DNA of 64,000 bases, taken from Cladopsammia gracilis (taxonomy: Eukaryota; Cnidaria; Anthozoa; Scleractinia; Dendrophylliidae). The notes beneath the pieces are model-generated. The model searched no databases, was not told where the DNA came from, and was given only the letters and a program-made list of their open reading frames with translations. Shown here one piece after another: positions 22,901 to 34,900 of the stretch (the stretch's first letter is position 1; every line of letters starts with the position of its first letter). The stretch lies in contig JAJGOT010000072.1 of the NCBI GenBank assembly GCA_022457155.1, positions 1,312,501 to 1,376,500 of the forward strand, given 5' to 3'. A program made the translations under genes and the position numbers.

Positions 22901-25900
22901 GAAGTTAATCTTCCACGGACGGAAAAAAGTGCGAGTAAAAAAACTGAGAACTGAAGCAGTAGGAATGAACTTTCAGCAAATACCGATATCGTGGATCTAT
23001 GAACTGATCAGTTGAGCGTTCTTACTTCAGTTATTTCTTCGTTTTGAATCAGCTTGAAAACCTCCCAGACGAATCTTTCCAGAGAAAAATATATCCAGCT
23101 TCAAATAAGCTTGAATACAAACCAAGAATCCGGGAGTCGAAAGAGACGAACTTCAAGTTTTGCATTGTTTAGGATAATTTTGAATTTGTACAGACTCTCG
23201 CGCGAAGCTGCTTGTCACTTTCGCCGAAAGTAAAATTGTGCTTGATTAGCTCCGCATAGCAACCGCATTACTTAGCAACAGAATAGTTTAATAGGTCCTT
23301 AATGCCAGTACTAGTGGCAGAATTATTATTGACCTAGGCTTTTTTTTCGATTCTTGTTTACAGGTGCCTCAGGTCCTGTTGGTATTGACGAAAAGGGAGA
23401 TAGAGTTGCTTCTTATGGAATACAGTCATTTTTGCCGGAAAGGCGAGTAAAGAGAGTTGCTAACTTTTTTGGCACAACTGGAAAACTGGAAATTTTAAAT
23501 GAAACAATTATTTGGCCTGGTGGCACAACTAAGATTCCTCTTGGAAGGCCTGTGTGTGGATTTGACAATGAATTTTGCCCAGAGGTATGAAAAGGTATGT
23601 AACAGTTGGAATGGTTTCTTAAGCATTTACGCTGTAATTACTTACTTACAGATTTGACAGTAAAGTGGCTGAAAAAAAAAATAACCGTTGTAAAACATTT
23701 GATTTTGAACATTAATGTAGATTTCTTGGTTCTGTTTTTCAGTCAAAATCTGTCATCTGTTCCAGCCAGCCAAGAGTGTCACATGGGGATTTTGATTTTT
23801 TTTTTGTCAAAACCATGCTACAATACCTGTACTTATAGTTTTACAACATAATACTAAAACACCAAGAGAAAGACAAAAAATCGAGACGAACACGGGCAAG
23901 TTGAAAACAAATAGCTGAAAACAGTTCTAGTAGTGCTCGGTAAATCAACAGGAAAGCAACAATGAGAAGTTCAGAAAGTTTACAATCATACAGTCCAAGT
24001 ACAGAATAATATATATTGTAATTTACACATCGATACACTGCCCAAATATGGTCAAAAGGTTATCGATTTCTGTATGTCTACATGACGTATATCCAACGAC
24101 AGAGGTAAATTTCGCATTTTGACAAGAGACTGCATGCAAAAGTGACGGACTGGCCTTGATATTTTTTCTTCAAACTGTGCTTTGTTATCAATGTATTGAA
24201 TTATAAAACTATTATAGTGCTCAAGCTTGCATGATATCGGCTAAGAATTAGGCGATATCACGGGCGCTTTCGCGCTATAATAGTTAAACGTATAACAAAT
24301 TGCATTGATGGAAGGTATTAGTTAAACTGGTAAGAAAAACACAGGTATCAATTAACGTAGTCAAGTCCCCCCCCCAAAAAAAAACAAAAACAACAACAAC
24401 AACAACAAAAAACAAAACAGACTTTCCACTTTCCAGACTTCAAATCAATGAACATCAATAGGCCTGTCCTATCATAACCTGTAAAACACATACTCGAGCT
24501 GAAGAATGAGTATATATATATGTTCCGCTACATGCTTATCTGTCTTTAATCTTCCGGCTGTCGGGCTTCCTTAACCTTTAAGATAAGCTGTCACGCAAGG
24601 CTCAGTCCTTTAGTAAGACTACAGTCATGCTTTCTGGAGGACCATCTTTTTTTTTTTTTACACGTTTTTTCCTTTCCATTCCTTAATTTCATCAATTTGT
24701 CTTTCCATCTCCACCTCTTCAAGTCTTGGTAACATTTCCTTTATCTTTCTTTCATCTTCTGCATTGACTGACTATCCATTCCATTTCACTTATTGTCTGT
24801 TGAGTTCAATAAATAATCGCCAAAGGCGATTATAAGCGATTTTAATGGCCAAAAATTCCCTGGTTAAAAATTGATAACAATTGGTAAAAGTCAAGAAAAT
24901 CGATAAAACAAATGAGTGGGTCATCGATTTCTACCAATTGATTGATACAATCGATATCATTGAAATCAAATTTATCGATTTTTACTGATTTATCAATTGA
25001 CAAATCAATACCGATTTTTATCGATTGACTATGCCGGGACTATAGGGTGGTAATTTATCATAAACCTGGACCATTACTGGTATGTTTTGGCTTCTTTTAA
25101 TGCAAAAGCACTTATTTTTACTTTTTTAAATGACACCAAATCCTGTGACACCGCTCCTTTAATGTGAGTAAGTGCTTATGTGAAAAAAATGTGAGAGTTG
25201 AATGGATATAATTGTCTGATTCTTGTTATTCCAGAGGAAGATCCAATATGGCCATACTTATTGGTAGGGAGTCTGGTTGTTGTTCTCCTTGTAGCAGTTG
25301 TGGTTGGATTTTCGTTGTGGCAGAGGTATGAATAACGAGCTTTGAGAGGTATCAATCCATATATGCTATCATGTGGTTCACAAACAAACAAAGTATTTGC
25401 AAAATGCTATAGATATAGACCTTTATAATGGCTCAACCAGAACACATCATCTTTAGAAGTGCTCATTAAGAAAACAAATTCACTGCACCCCTATCAAAAC
25501 ACGCCTCTCACTGTACAGAGTGCATTGCATGTCTGTTTTAACAAGAACTTGAATTGCACGAAAGAACATAAAAACACGATAGTAGAGAAGATCAAAGGAG
25601 CAAAGAAAAAAAATACTTGAAAAACGGAAAGTCTTTGTAAGACAACTAGTCCCCCTTCCTGTCACGAACTTTGGCTGTACTCATGTTTCTGTTTAGGGGT
25701 TATAATGGACTGATGATATCATAACCTGAACCACATTTTGCTCACATTTTGTCAGATATGAGCAAAAATATGCTGAGTTAGAGGAACCTATAGTTTTTCC
25801 CAAGCAACACCCTCAAACGATACTGTAATATTAATGGACCCCTCAAAGTTTAATTTTTTGTACTTTTTCTACAAATTATTTATTTTCAGTGTATATTTCT

Positions 25901-28900
25901 AAAACTTAAAACAAAACACAAGAATGGTAGTTACTGTTATAAAAATAAAATAAAGTAAAATAAATAAATAAATAAATAAATAAATAAATGAAAATACCGA
26001 GATCACGAACTGGTTCCAGTCCTGGAAATAGCAGTCGGTCATCGGACATGGTGACCGAGCACAAAAATTACTTAGCTTTTACTTGAAAGTCTTGTTAACT
26101 CATCGCGTTTGATTCCAAAAACGTTACAATAAGAATTTACGCTGTTTGTACGATTTATTTTGCTGTAAACGGCTCTCTTGATTCGAGAAAATTCAGAAAA
26201 GGCCGTGTCATTTGAAATCGCCCTACAATACATCGCAAAACTTCTTATAGCACGTCGTGTATGCTTAACGATTGTGTCTCAGGAAAAATCCAAAATAGCG
26301 GATGTCCGACCAATTTTGTAAAATGTCCAATCAAAAGGGAGTTTGAAAGGACACATGTCCTTCTAAGCAAGAAAAATTATTTTCAGCACTGGGGTCCTGT
26401 TTCTCGAAAGTCCCGATAGCTATCTTATGTGCGCAATGTATTCATTAAAGATTAATTTTTTTTTGGTTTTGAAAGCTAAGCAATAAAATACTAAATTGAC
26501 GAAACAAGTCGAGCTAGTTTGAGGGCTAAAAAATGCATCACCATTTTATAGATTCTGATTTTAATATAGTTCCGGGCCCGAAAAGTTATCGGGACTTTCG
26601 TGACCAAAACTCTATTTGGGTGGAAAAATGCAAAGTTTGCTTTTGTATTCTAGCCTAAAGGTTAGGTATGAAAATAGGTGGGAACAAAATCACAAGTTTT
26701 GGCTTCCTTTTTTTTCACGGGATTTCCGGAGGTATTTCGGCCCCAGTGAAATGAGCAACTTGTTTCAGTAGTCAGTGTATTAAATGTCAACCAGAAAAGT
26801 CCTGCACAAAAATTTGATGCATCCAAATTTAAGGCTTATTATTTCCTGGAAATTTGTATCTAGTCTTTTTTTAAAGTTGCTTTTATTATTCACAAAAGAA
26901 ACGTGGAAATGGTTCCCTTTGGCCTTAAAACTAATTAAATTAAATTGTTTTCAACCCAAAACCACAAGCTAATTAAATTAGTGACACGAAAATTCTTTGA
27001 ACCACCTGTTTCTGTAATGTCAACCAGAAAAGTCTTTCACAGAAACTAAACGCATGCAAAATGAATATTGGTAGTCTCTTAGTAAATTGCAACTAATTTT
27101 TTTTTAATTATTTTATTTATTTGTTATTTTTTTGGCAAAATTTTATTTCATAAATATGTCTACATCACTTACATTACTAACTTACACTAATTACATCACT
27201 TGCCTACACATCACTTACATTAAATTACTACTTAAACTACTTACATCATTTACTCACACTAAATTACATCATTTGCTCACACTAATTAAAACATACTTTC
27301 ACCACTTTGTTTTAATGCTAATGACTACTAACATTGACTAACAGGCAGCAAAACAAAGACATTAAACTTAAAAAAAAAAAAAAACTAGTCGGGGGTTCGT
27401 ATCCAGAACGAGAAACATTTTTTGATAGAGAGATATTTAATGTATGTTTTCATGCTTATATTTTGAAAAGAGCTTGGTGATAAATTCGGGAAGCGAGGTG
27501 GCTTTGCTATTTAATTTACAACAATATATGTAATGGCGCATATATAAGGTGGTGTAGTTAAATTTGTTTTTTAACCCTTCTTCATAGGAACTTGAGATGA
27601 TACCGAATAAGATTTCCTGTAAAGTAGGGGAGATCTGACACGAGTTTGCTTGATTAAACCATTGGACAACCTTTTGCACAAAGGTCTTAGTAAAAACGCA
27701 TTCAATAAAAGTGTGCTCAATAGAGTCTTCATCTCCGCAGTATAAACATTCATCATCAGCCTTAATACCAAATTTACATAATTCTTTTTTAGTGACTACA
27801 ATTCTATGTATGAATTTAAGTTGAAATTCTTTTAGCTTAACTTCCTTGCAGACATGTCTCTGAGACTTAAAAATTCCACTCCATGAGTCTTTACTTATGG
27901 ATAGATTTTTACTCCATCGTTTGGGATCGGTTTGGGTTTCCGTGTGAATTTTATCGTTAAGCAATTTATAGAAGTCCCTCGACCTAGCCTTAACTAAATT
28001 GATTTGAACAGTATTATTGAATTGAAAGACAATATCTCCACCGGTGAAAAAGCATTTATTAAAGAAGTCAGACCTTTTGGCTTTTGGTCAACAACAATAA
28101 TATATCCTGTTCTTGGTCATGGTCATAAAATTCATTGAAATTGTGGAGAATATTCTTATAAAAATCCGGTAGATCGACAAAATGTTTCGTATCATAATTA
28201 CATCTGAGAAGAAATTTCAGTCCTCCCATTTTTCGGAAGGAATAGTTTGGAATGGTACACCAATTTTTTTTTCGGGGACATAAGTCTTGGGATCCAAGAT
28301 AGTTTTAGGGCTTTGAACATTAAATTGATATCAGTCATGCGTATTCTACCATTATCTAGGTCTTGATAAATTGTAACTAATATTATTTAAACAACTGTTT
28401 TTATTCTCCACAAAATGGTCGTGCAAATAGAAACAGAAACTAATTATATTAAATTGTTTTCAACTCAAAACCACAAGCTAATTGAATTAGTTACACAAAC
28501 ATTGTTGAGGTTACAGTCAAACCGGATGTTCTTTTGCGGGCAACTTTGCAAACTTCCGCCGCAACATTGGTATTTTGGAAGTTGTGCGAGCAAGTTGCAA
28601 CTTTTGCGAGCAAGTTCCAATTTCAAACTTGCTTTCAATTGCCGGATTTCTGAATTGAAAGTACTTGGTTTGATTACCTTGCAGTATTCCACAAACTCTA
28701 CGATGTCAGGAGTAGAAACTGTTCGTTCCTTCCAGCCAGGTTTACCGGGAAAATACGTCTCGTGTTGTAACAATCTGTTTACAATATTGGATACAGTTTG
28801 CCTTGATAATCCAACAATGCGTGCGACCATTATTCTCTCTCTTTTCTCAACCGAGGTGGTATTATTGCGATGTAGGTGAGCCATAATTGAAGAAGGACGT

Positions 28901-31900
28901 GTTTTCACAAAATTCGCAATTTGCAACTGACAACAAGTTTGAAATAGGAAGTTGCTCGCGAAAGTTCCATTCCATTTCCATTCCATTTTATTTATTTTGC
29001 CATTAACCACCAACTTGCTCGACTTGAGCAACTTGCTCGAAGCAAACTGTCAATCAAAATATCAGTGTTGCGGCGGAAGTTTTCAAAGTTGCCCGCAAAA
29101 GAACATCCGGGTAGACTGTAATATTTGGAGCCAGACACCTTTTCCTGTGTTATATGTCGACCAGAAAAGTCTTAAATCAGAAACTTAGCGCATCCAAAAT
29201 GAATTTTGCTTGTTTCCTAGTAAATTGCAACTAATATTTATTTAAACAGGCGTTTGTTAACGCACCATATTAATTAATTACATTACGTTTTTTCGAAAAT
29301 ATGTTGAATTGCATCAAGGACAAAGGACAAGTATAGGGCAGTACCAGAGGCTGCAAGCAGCCTATACTCATGCGCATGCGTAAGAAAGTTTTATGATATA
29401 TTTTAAGGTGGCCAACTACAGTCCTGAGGGACAGTAAATTTCCTTACGCGCGCGTCACGTAAGCAATACCGCGCGAGCAAACAACAACGAAGCTCTGACC
29501 TCGTGCACGCAGTTAGTAATGCGCGAGCAGCCGCGCACGCAGATAAGTGAATGGCCGTGGTGTACGCATTAGTGCGCATGCTCGGAGATCGTACGAAACG
29601 TTTTTTTTGGACGTGAATTTCTCGAAATCTAGCCGTACGACCTATGCTCAATTTTTGATATTTATGAATGTACATCAACATCGATCTGTAGACAATTTTT
29701 TTTTCAAAATCTGTAAGACAGATTTTAAAATATTTTTCGAAATTCCTATTTTTGATATTTTAGTTGATATGCAAAAAAACTCTCTTACAGATTTTTGTTT
29801 TAACTTGTAAGAACGTTTATTTTTATCCAAAGTTTAAATGGTAAGATTTTGAGGTAGGGTCGTACGGGTGATTTTTAAGTAAAACGTCCCTATAGAATTA
29901 GAACCCAGTCTTCTGACAACCACTCGGTCGCTTGTTTTAAGCCACTTCTAACCAGAAGATGGTAAAATTACAAACACCGACTGTCTTGTATGATGGTTTT
30001 GACTTTGTAATTGTTGCTTGTTCCCCCAAATGGTCACCTGTGATCGATATTATCGGAAGCATCTGGTGACCCCCATAAACTGTAGTAAGCCACCTTAAAC
30101 ATGATAAGAAGAAGTCCGACACGGAGAAGAGTTATTCCTTTCATTCAGTCATCGTTCCTGCAAACCACGTTGTTTACTATTGAATGTTGTGGAAATGAAG
30201 GCTGTACCACAATGAAGCCAGTGATTCTTCTAAGTGTTATATACATGTATACCAAACGTGAACAGTAGTAATGTAAGGAGGGTTGTAGGAGATGCTGTCT
30301 TGACACTTCAGTAATGCTGTTTTACCGGAATTGAGAGTAGCCGGAAGTCACTAAACAGGAAGTTTAAATTGCAAGGCTTTGAACCGGAAATGCACAATTT
30401 AAAATATGCGTGAATAAATTTGCATGCAAAATCGTGACACAAAAAATAAAAACAAGAAAAACGAAGCCGGAACCTTACCTCATGCCGCTTCGCGCATGAG
30501 TAAAAAAAGAAAAACGGAGCTCATTTTTAACCTCATGCCGCTTCGCGTATGAGTAATAAGGACAAAGTTCCTCATTTGCACGTGCACACAACGTGACTGC
30601 TCATCCAAAATACAGTCGCTACTCGCTTATAGTAATTGTTTGAGGCATACAATTAATAACCTATACATCTTCTCGCATAAATTCAAAGAAAGATAAACGT
30701 TTTAAATACTGTAAATTATATATTAATTGCATTACGTTTTCTCTGTTGAACTCCTTGCATCACTTTTTTACGTACAGACAGCATGACTGACAAAAAAAAA
30801 TTCCATTTTAAATAGTGATCGCTTGAAACAGGCTTAAAACATACAATTCATGTTCCGTATCACATTATTTGAAATCCGCTTGCTGTTTTTGCAATAAAAC
30901 TATACTTTCTTACTTCAGTACAAGCTCACCTATTCACGTAACCGCAGTCCACATTTTTTGGACGTCTCATCCCCGCAGACCATTCTACCATTCATGCATA
31001 GAGCACATTACTAGGCGGTATTTCCGAATAAATGTCCTTGATATTGCCATGTTAGCAAGCCAGTCAGGATTAGAGCACATTTCCCACCAACAAAGTTTCA
31101 AAACTTTACACTTTTAGTGTTTTAGGCAATAATCACGAAGATTCAAGATGACTGATTTTCAATTCATGTCAAGTGCCCTTCTTTGACCTTCAGTAATACC
31201 ATGTTAGAAGTGAGAATTTGATTGGCTGACATAGTACACTGTGTACATACTAGAGGCAATCTGATTGGTTTGACATAACCCAAGACATACATACAAACAT
31301 ACTAACATACAAACATCACAAACCAACCTTTGCGCCTGCTAATGAGCTAATGAGTTTTTTTTCAAAACAGCTCAAAAAGCAATCTATTTTCTAGAAGCAG
31401 ACAGTGAAAATCAAGTGTGTGCACAAATCACTGAAAAGGGAATTTGAGAGAAGTTGGATTTCTTGTGCCAGCATTCATCATTATGAATTCACATAACAAA
31501 TGTTTTAGGAAAAGAGCAAAAGGAATTGTCATTTAAATATATGCATTTCGGATAATAAATGTCTGCATTTGGTTTAAAGGAAACATAATTATTCTTTTAA
31601 ACTTTTCGACAAAGCACCACCCTTGAACTCATCAAATAAGTCAGTGCTGCATTATTTTAAGTAATGCTTTACATAAGAACTATAGTAAACTTCATTGTTC
31701 TGCGGCATTGGCTCTTTCCCACATAGAATATCTTTGATTTTAAGAATAGAGGAGGGGCTGATGGTTCATAATTATATTTCATTATAAAAATACAGAAAAT
31801 TCATTTGCGTCAAATATATTTTAGGAAATATTCGTGCTTAATCAATCAGAATAGCAGAAGACAATAGCTACTAATTTTGCTTCTGTGATGAAGTTCCCCA

Positions 31901-34900
31901 AATAAAATATCTTTTAAAAATTGCATGTTGTACGATTGGGTCTCAAAATACTTGAACCTTACCTTACCTTTATAGCGGTTTTTGAGTCTAGGCCAATGAG
32001 ATCACTAGTTGTAACAATGAAAATAGTTGACCTTCCATCGTGCATTGCCGTTAAACACTATCCTTCTTATGCGGATCATTACTTAAAGGGTTATTTGAAG
32101 GCTGAGTGCTTATTAATATTTTGCCAATGTGCAATGGTTATTTGGGGTTGGTGCTTTTTTTAGTAAACATTGTTGCCACATATGTCTTTTTTTCAACAGA
32201 AAGCAAGCTTTTGAGGCAGCCTTACTGGCTCGTGCTTGGGCTGTAAAATACGAAGACATTAAATGGCCAGGGAATAAAATAAAAATAGGGAGCAGGATGA
32301 GCATGGTATGCTATTAATTCTTTTTGAAAGTAGATTTACGTGCGGTGACTTATCGACCTTATTTGTCGGTCAAACTGAGTTGGATAGCGAATTACACATG
32401 TAAATTTGCGTCCGATTCATCTCCAATAGAATTGGGCTGATTTGAAAAAAAACCTGTTGCAATTTTTTGCCTATTGACGCATCTAGAATGCCTGCAGAAA
32501 TTCTTTTCTCAATTGATCCCAAAGTTCATTTGCAAGATGTCGCACTGTACATCATCTCTTCCTCGAGTATACTTCTTCTCTTTAGAATATACCAGGAGGA
32601 GGCATTAACACTCAGAATCGTGTCGTTTATAGTGAGAGGTCTTGAATTGACGATGTTTTGGAAATCCTGTTTGAGCATCATCCAGCTGGGTCCCAGACTC
32701 TTCCAGTAGTGCTGAGAGAACATTAATCTCGATAGAGCGGTTTTCATTTGACTGTTGAAAGTATAATTTCGTGATTACTTTGATAAATAAATAAATAACT
32801 CTATTTATTTATAGTAGGTGGTAGGTGATATTACTGATAGCAGGTGACAAAGTAATTGTTGATCCATCTTGTCGAGAGCGTCTGCTTACTCTTATCTGGC
32901 TCCAACAAAATGTATGCCACGGTCTGATGTGAAATGACGAACTGGACCATGTTCAGCTAGGAAGCAACAAAGCGCATTTATGTAGGATTCTGTTTTAAGT
33001 TTGTTTTGATGTTTCAATGTGGTCTGCACGGCCAAAAAAGCTTAAAATTTCCTACTGCTGATGTACCACCAATAACCCAATGTCCATGATGGCTGAGTTC
33101 TTTGTGGGTCATCCCGCTACCCAGATGCTTTATGGCACAGTGGCAATCTTATATTATCAGTTCAGTTATGTGGGATCTTCTTACCAGCAATATAATTGGG
33201 TGTTTGAACCAGTCAGAGAAACAGACCAATCTCAAAATGGTCTGGAAGTCTCTCTATGAGCTCTACTTTTGGATCTTGTGAGTCAAGGGGGGAAGGCTTG
33301 GCGCATACTTGTGCTGAATAAACATTTGAACTACACAAAAATTCTGGTTCCCTTGTACAACACCAATCACCAACAAGTTGATGGGCTCTGAGGCCATGTT
33401 AGGCAGCATCAGCTGGATTGGACTCAGTTCTAACATAGTGCCATTGCTTGGGCTTGGTACGATTGTGTTTCCTGTACACGATTAGGCACAAAAGTGTTGA
33501 TTAATTGTAGATGTAGCCTATATAACTGGACTGTCTGTCCAAAACACTTCAGTGAAATCTTGATAGTCCAGCTCCTTTTTCAGACAGACTCGCTCTAGTG
33601 GAGACTGTTGCTGCTGTGAGTTCTATTCGTGGAATAATGAGTAACTTCAGTAATGCTACTTGAGCCTTGCCCATGACCAAGGAAACGTGTATGCTGCTTG
33701 TCTTGTTGGTTTGTCTGGCGAAGGTAACTACACTGACCATAGCCATTTTGGTAAGCATCTGAAAAGTGATGCAATTCAATACTCTTCACTTCTCCAAAAT
33801 ATTTAGGCTTGAAACATCTTGGGACTCCTAGTTCTTCAAAGACTTACAGCTCTCTTCTCAACCTTTCCCATTGAAGATGCAGGTCATCAGGACTTGGGTC
33901 ATCCCATTCCACATTTCCATGGCACAGCTAGATCTTGTAGAACTTGCTTTCCAGACAGGGTAACAGGAGCCACAAAACCAAGCGTATCGTAAACAGAGCA
34001 TTTGGTGGAGAGCACTCCTTTTCTGGTTGTCATTCTTGAATAACAAAATGGAATTTTGAGACAGTCAATCTCAATGCACCACATGATACCCAACGTGCAT
34101 TCGATGGGAAGCTGGTCTTGAAATGCAAGTCAGGCAAGCAGCGACACAAAACATCTATACTATCAATACGTCGGGGATATGTTCTTTCAGAGTTTAGAAA
34201 CAATTTGAGAAACAGCAAAAACAAAACCATCTAAGTGCATCTGATTGATGCGTGTGTAATGCGAATGTCCATTTACTGTTTTATCCAATTACAAAATGTT
34301 TTTATTGGACAGTTGTAATAGGTAAACAATTACATAAGAAAAAGGCACACAGATGACCAATCACAATCAAGAATTTTATTGATATGATCGATATTATTAT
34401 CGTAATTTCAGCTGATTTAGTAACACAATAAAGGCTTGTCTCATTACCAAGCTTGTGACATGCATACGGGTGGGGGGGGGGGGGGGGGGGGAACATGTTT
34501 AGGTATTTACTATTACTTCTACTTTCTCTCTGTGTAGGCAAGTAGTTTGGCAAGTGGTGTGGCTGGAAGTGAACACGGGTCCATGGAAGATGTCAGAGGG
34601 CAAGTTTTCACGGCCCTTGGAACGTATGAGGTTGGAACGTAGTCTATGATACTTTAAATAGGTAACCCATTGGCTCTTAGAAATTAAGCAGAAAGCGGCA
34701 AATTAAAGCCACTAATGCCGTTTTCTGACTGCTGTGGAGGCAAATTACAAGCAAACTGTCCAGAACGTTGTTTGCAACATGAAAACTAAGCTTCCTTTTC
34801 TTTTTGGGCTAAATAATATATTGACTTTTAGCTTCAGGCATGTGCACAAAGCCAAATGTTTGAATGAAAAAAGAAACGGTACCAGCCACCTTGATTTGTA

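Larger units (their letters stand above)
26760..29300. repeat. Array of ~200-bp direct repeats broken by later insertions
   Basis: GTCAACCAGAAAAGTC (or GTCGACC variant) occurs near 26786, 27019 and 29156. TAAATTGTTTTCAACYCAAA with ACAAGCTAATTRAATTAG occurs near 26937 and 28450. AAATTGCAACTAAT occurs near 27083 and 29222. The LINE fragment at 27430-28370 and the TA-flanked element at 28514-29118 interrupt it. 27160-27300 is itself made of degenerate ACTTACATC units. Confidence 0.6.

Noticed and set aside
23585..23600. Second donor-like GTATGT at 23595 after exon 4
   Set aside because: Using it would include an in-frame TGA.
27160..27300. Regular ACTTACATC-type spacing suggesting a CRISPR-like array
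   Set aside because: Degenerate simple repeat in animal DNA, without uniform repeats and unique spacers.
28415..28879. 154-codon plus-strand frame
   Set aside because: Mirror shadow of the minus-strand transposase HTH in the TA-flanked element.
34618..34632. Alternative exon 7 donor at GTATGA (34624)
   Set aside because: Stronger looking, but it shifts the frame and removes the conserved YE-GN joint; kept only as a note on possible competition.
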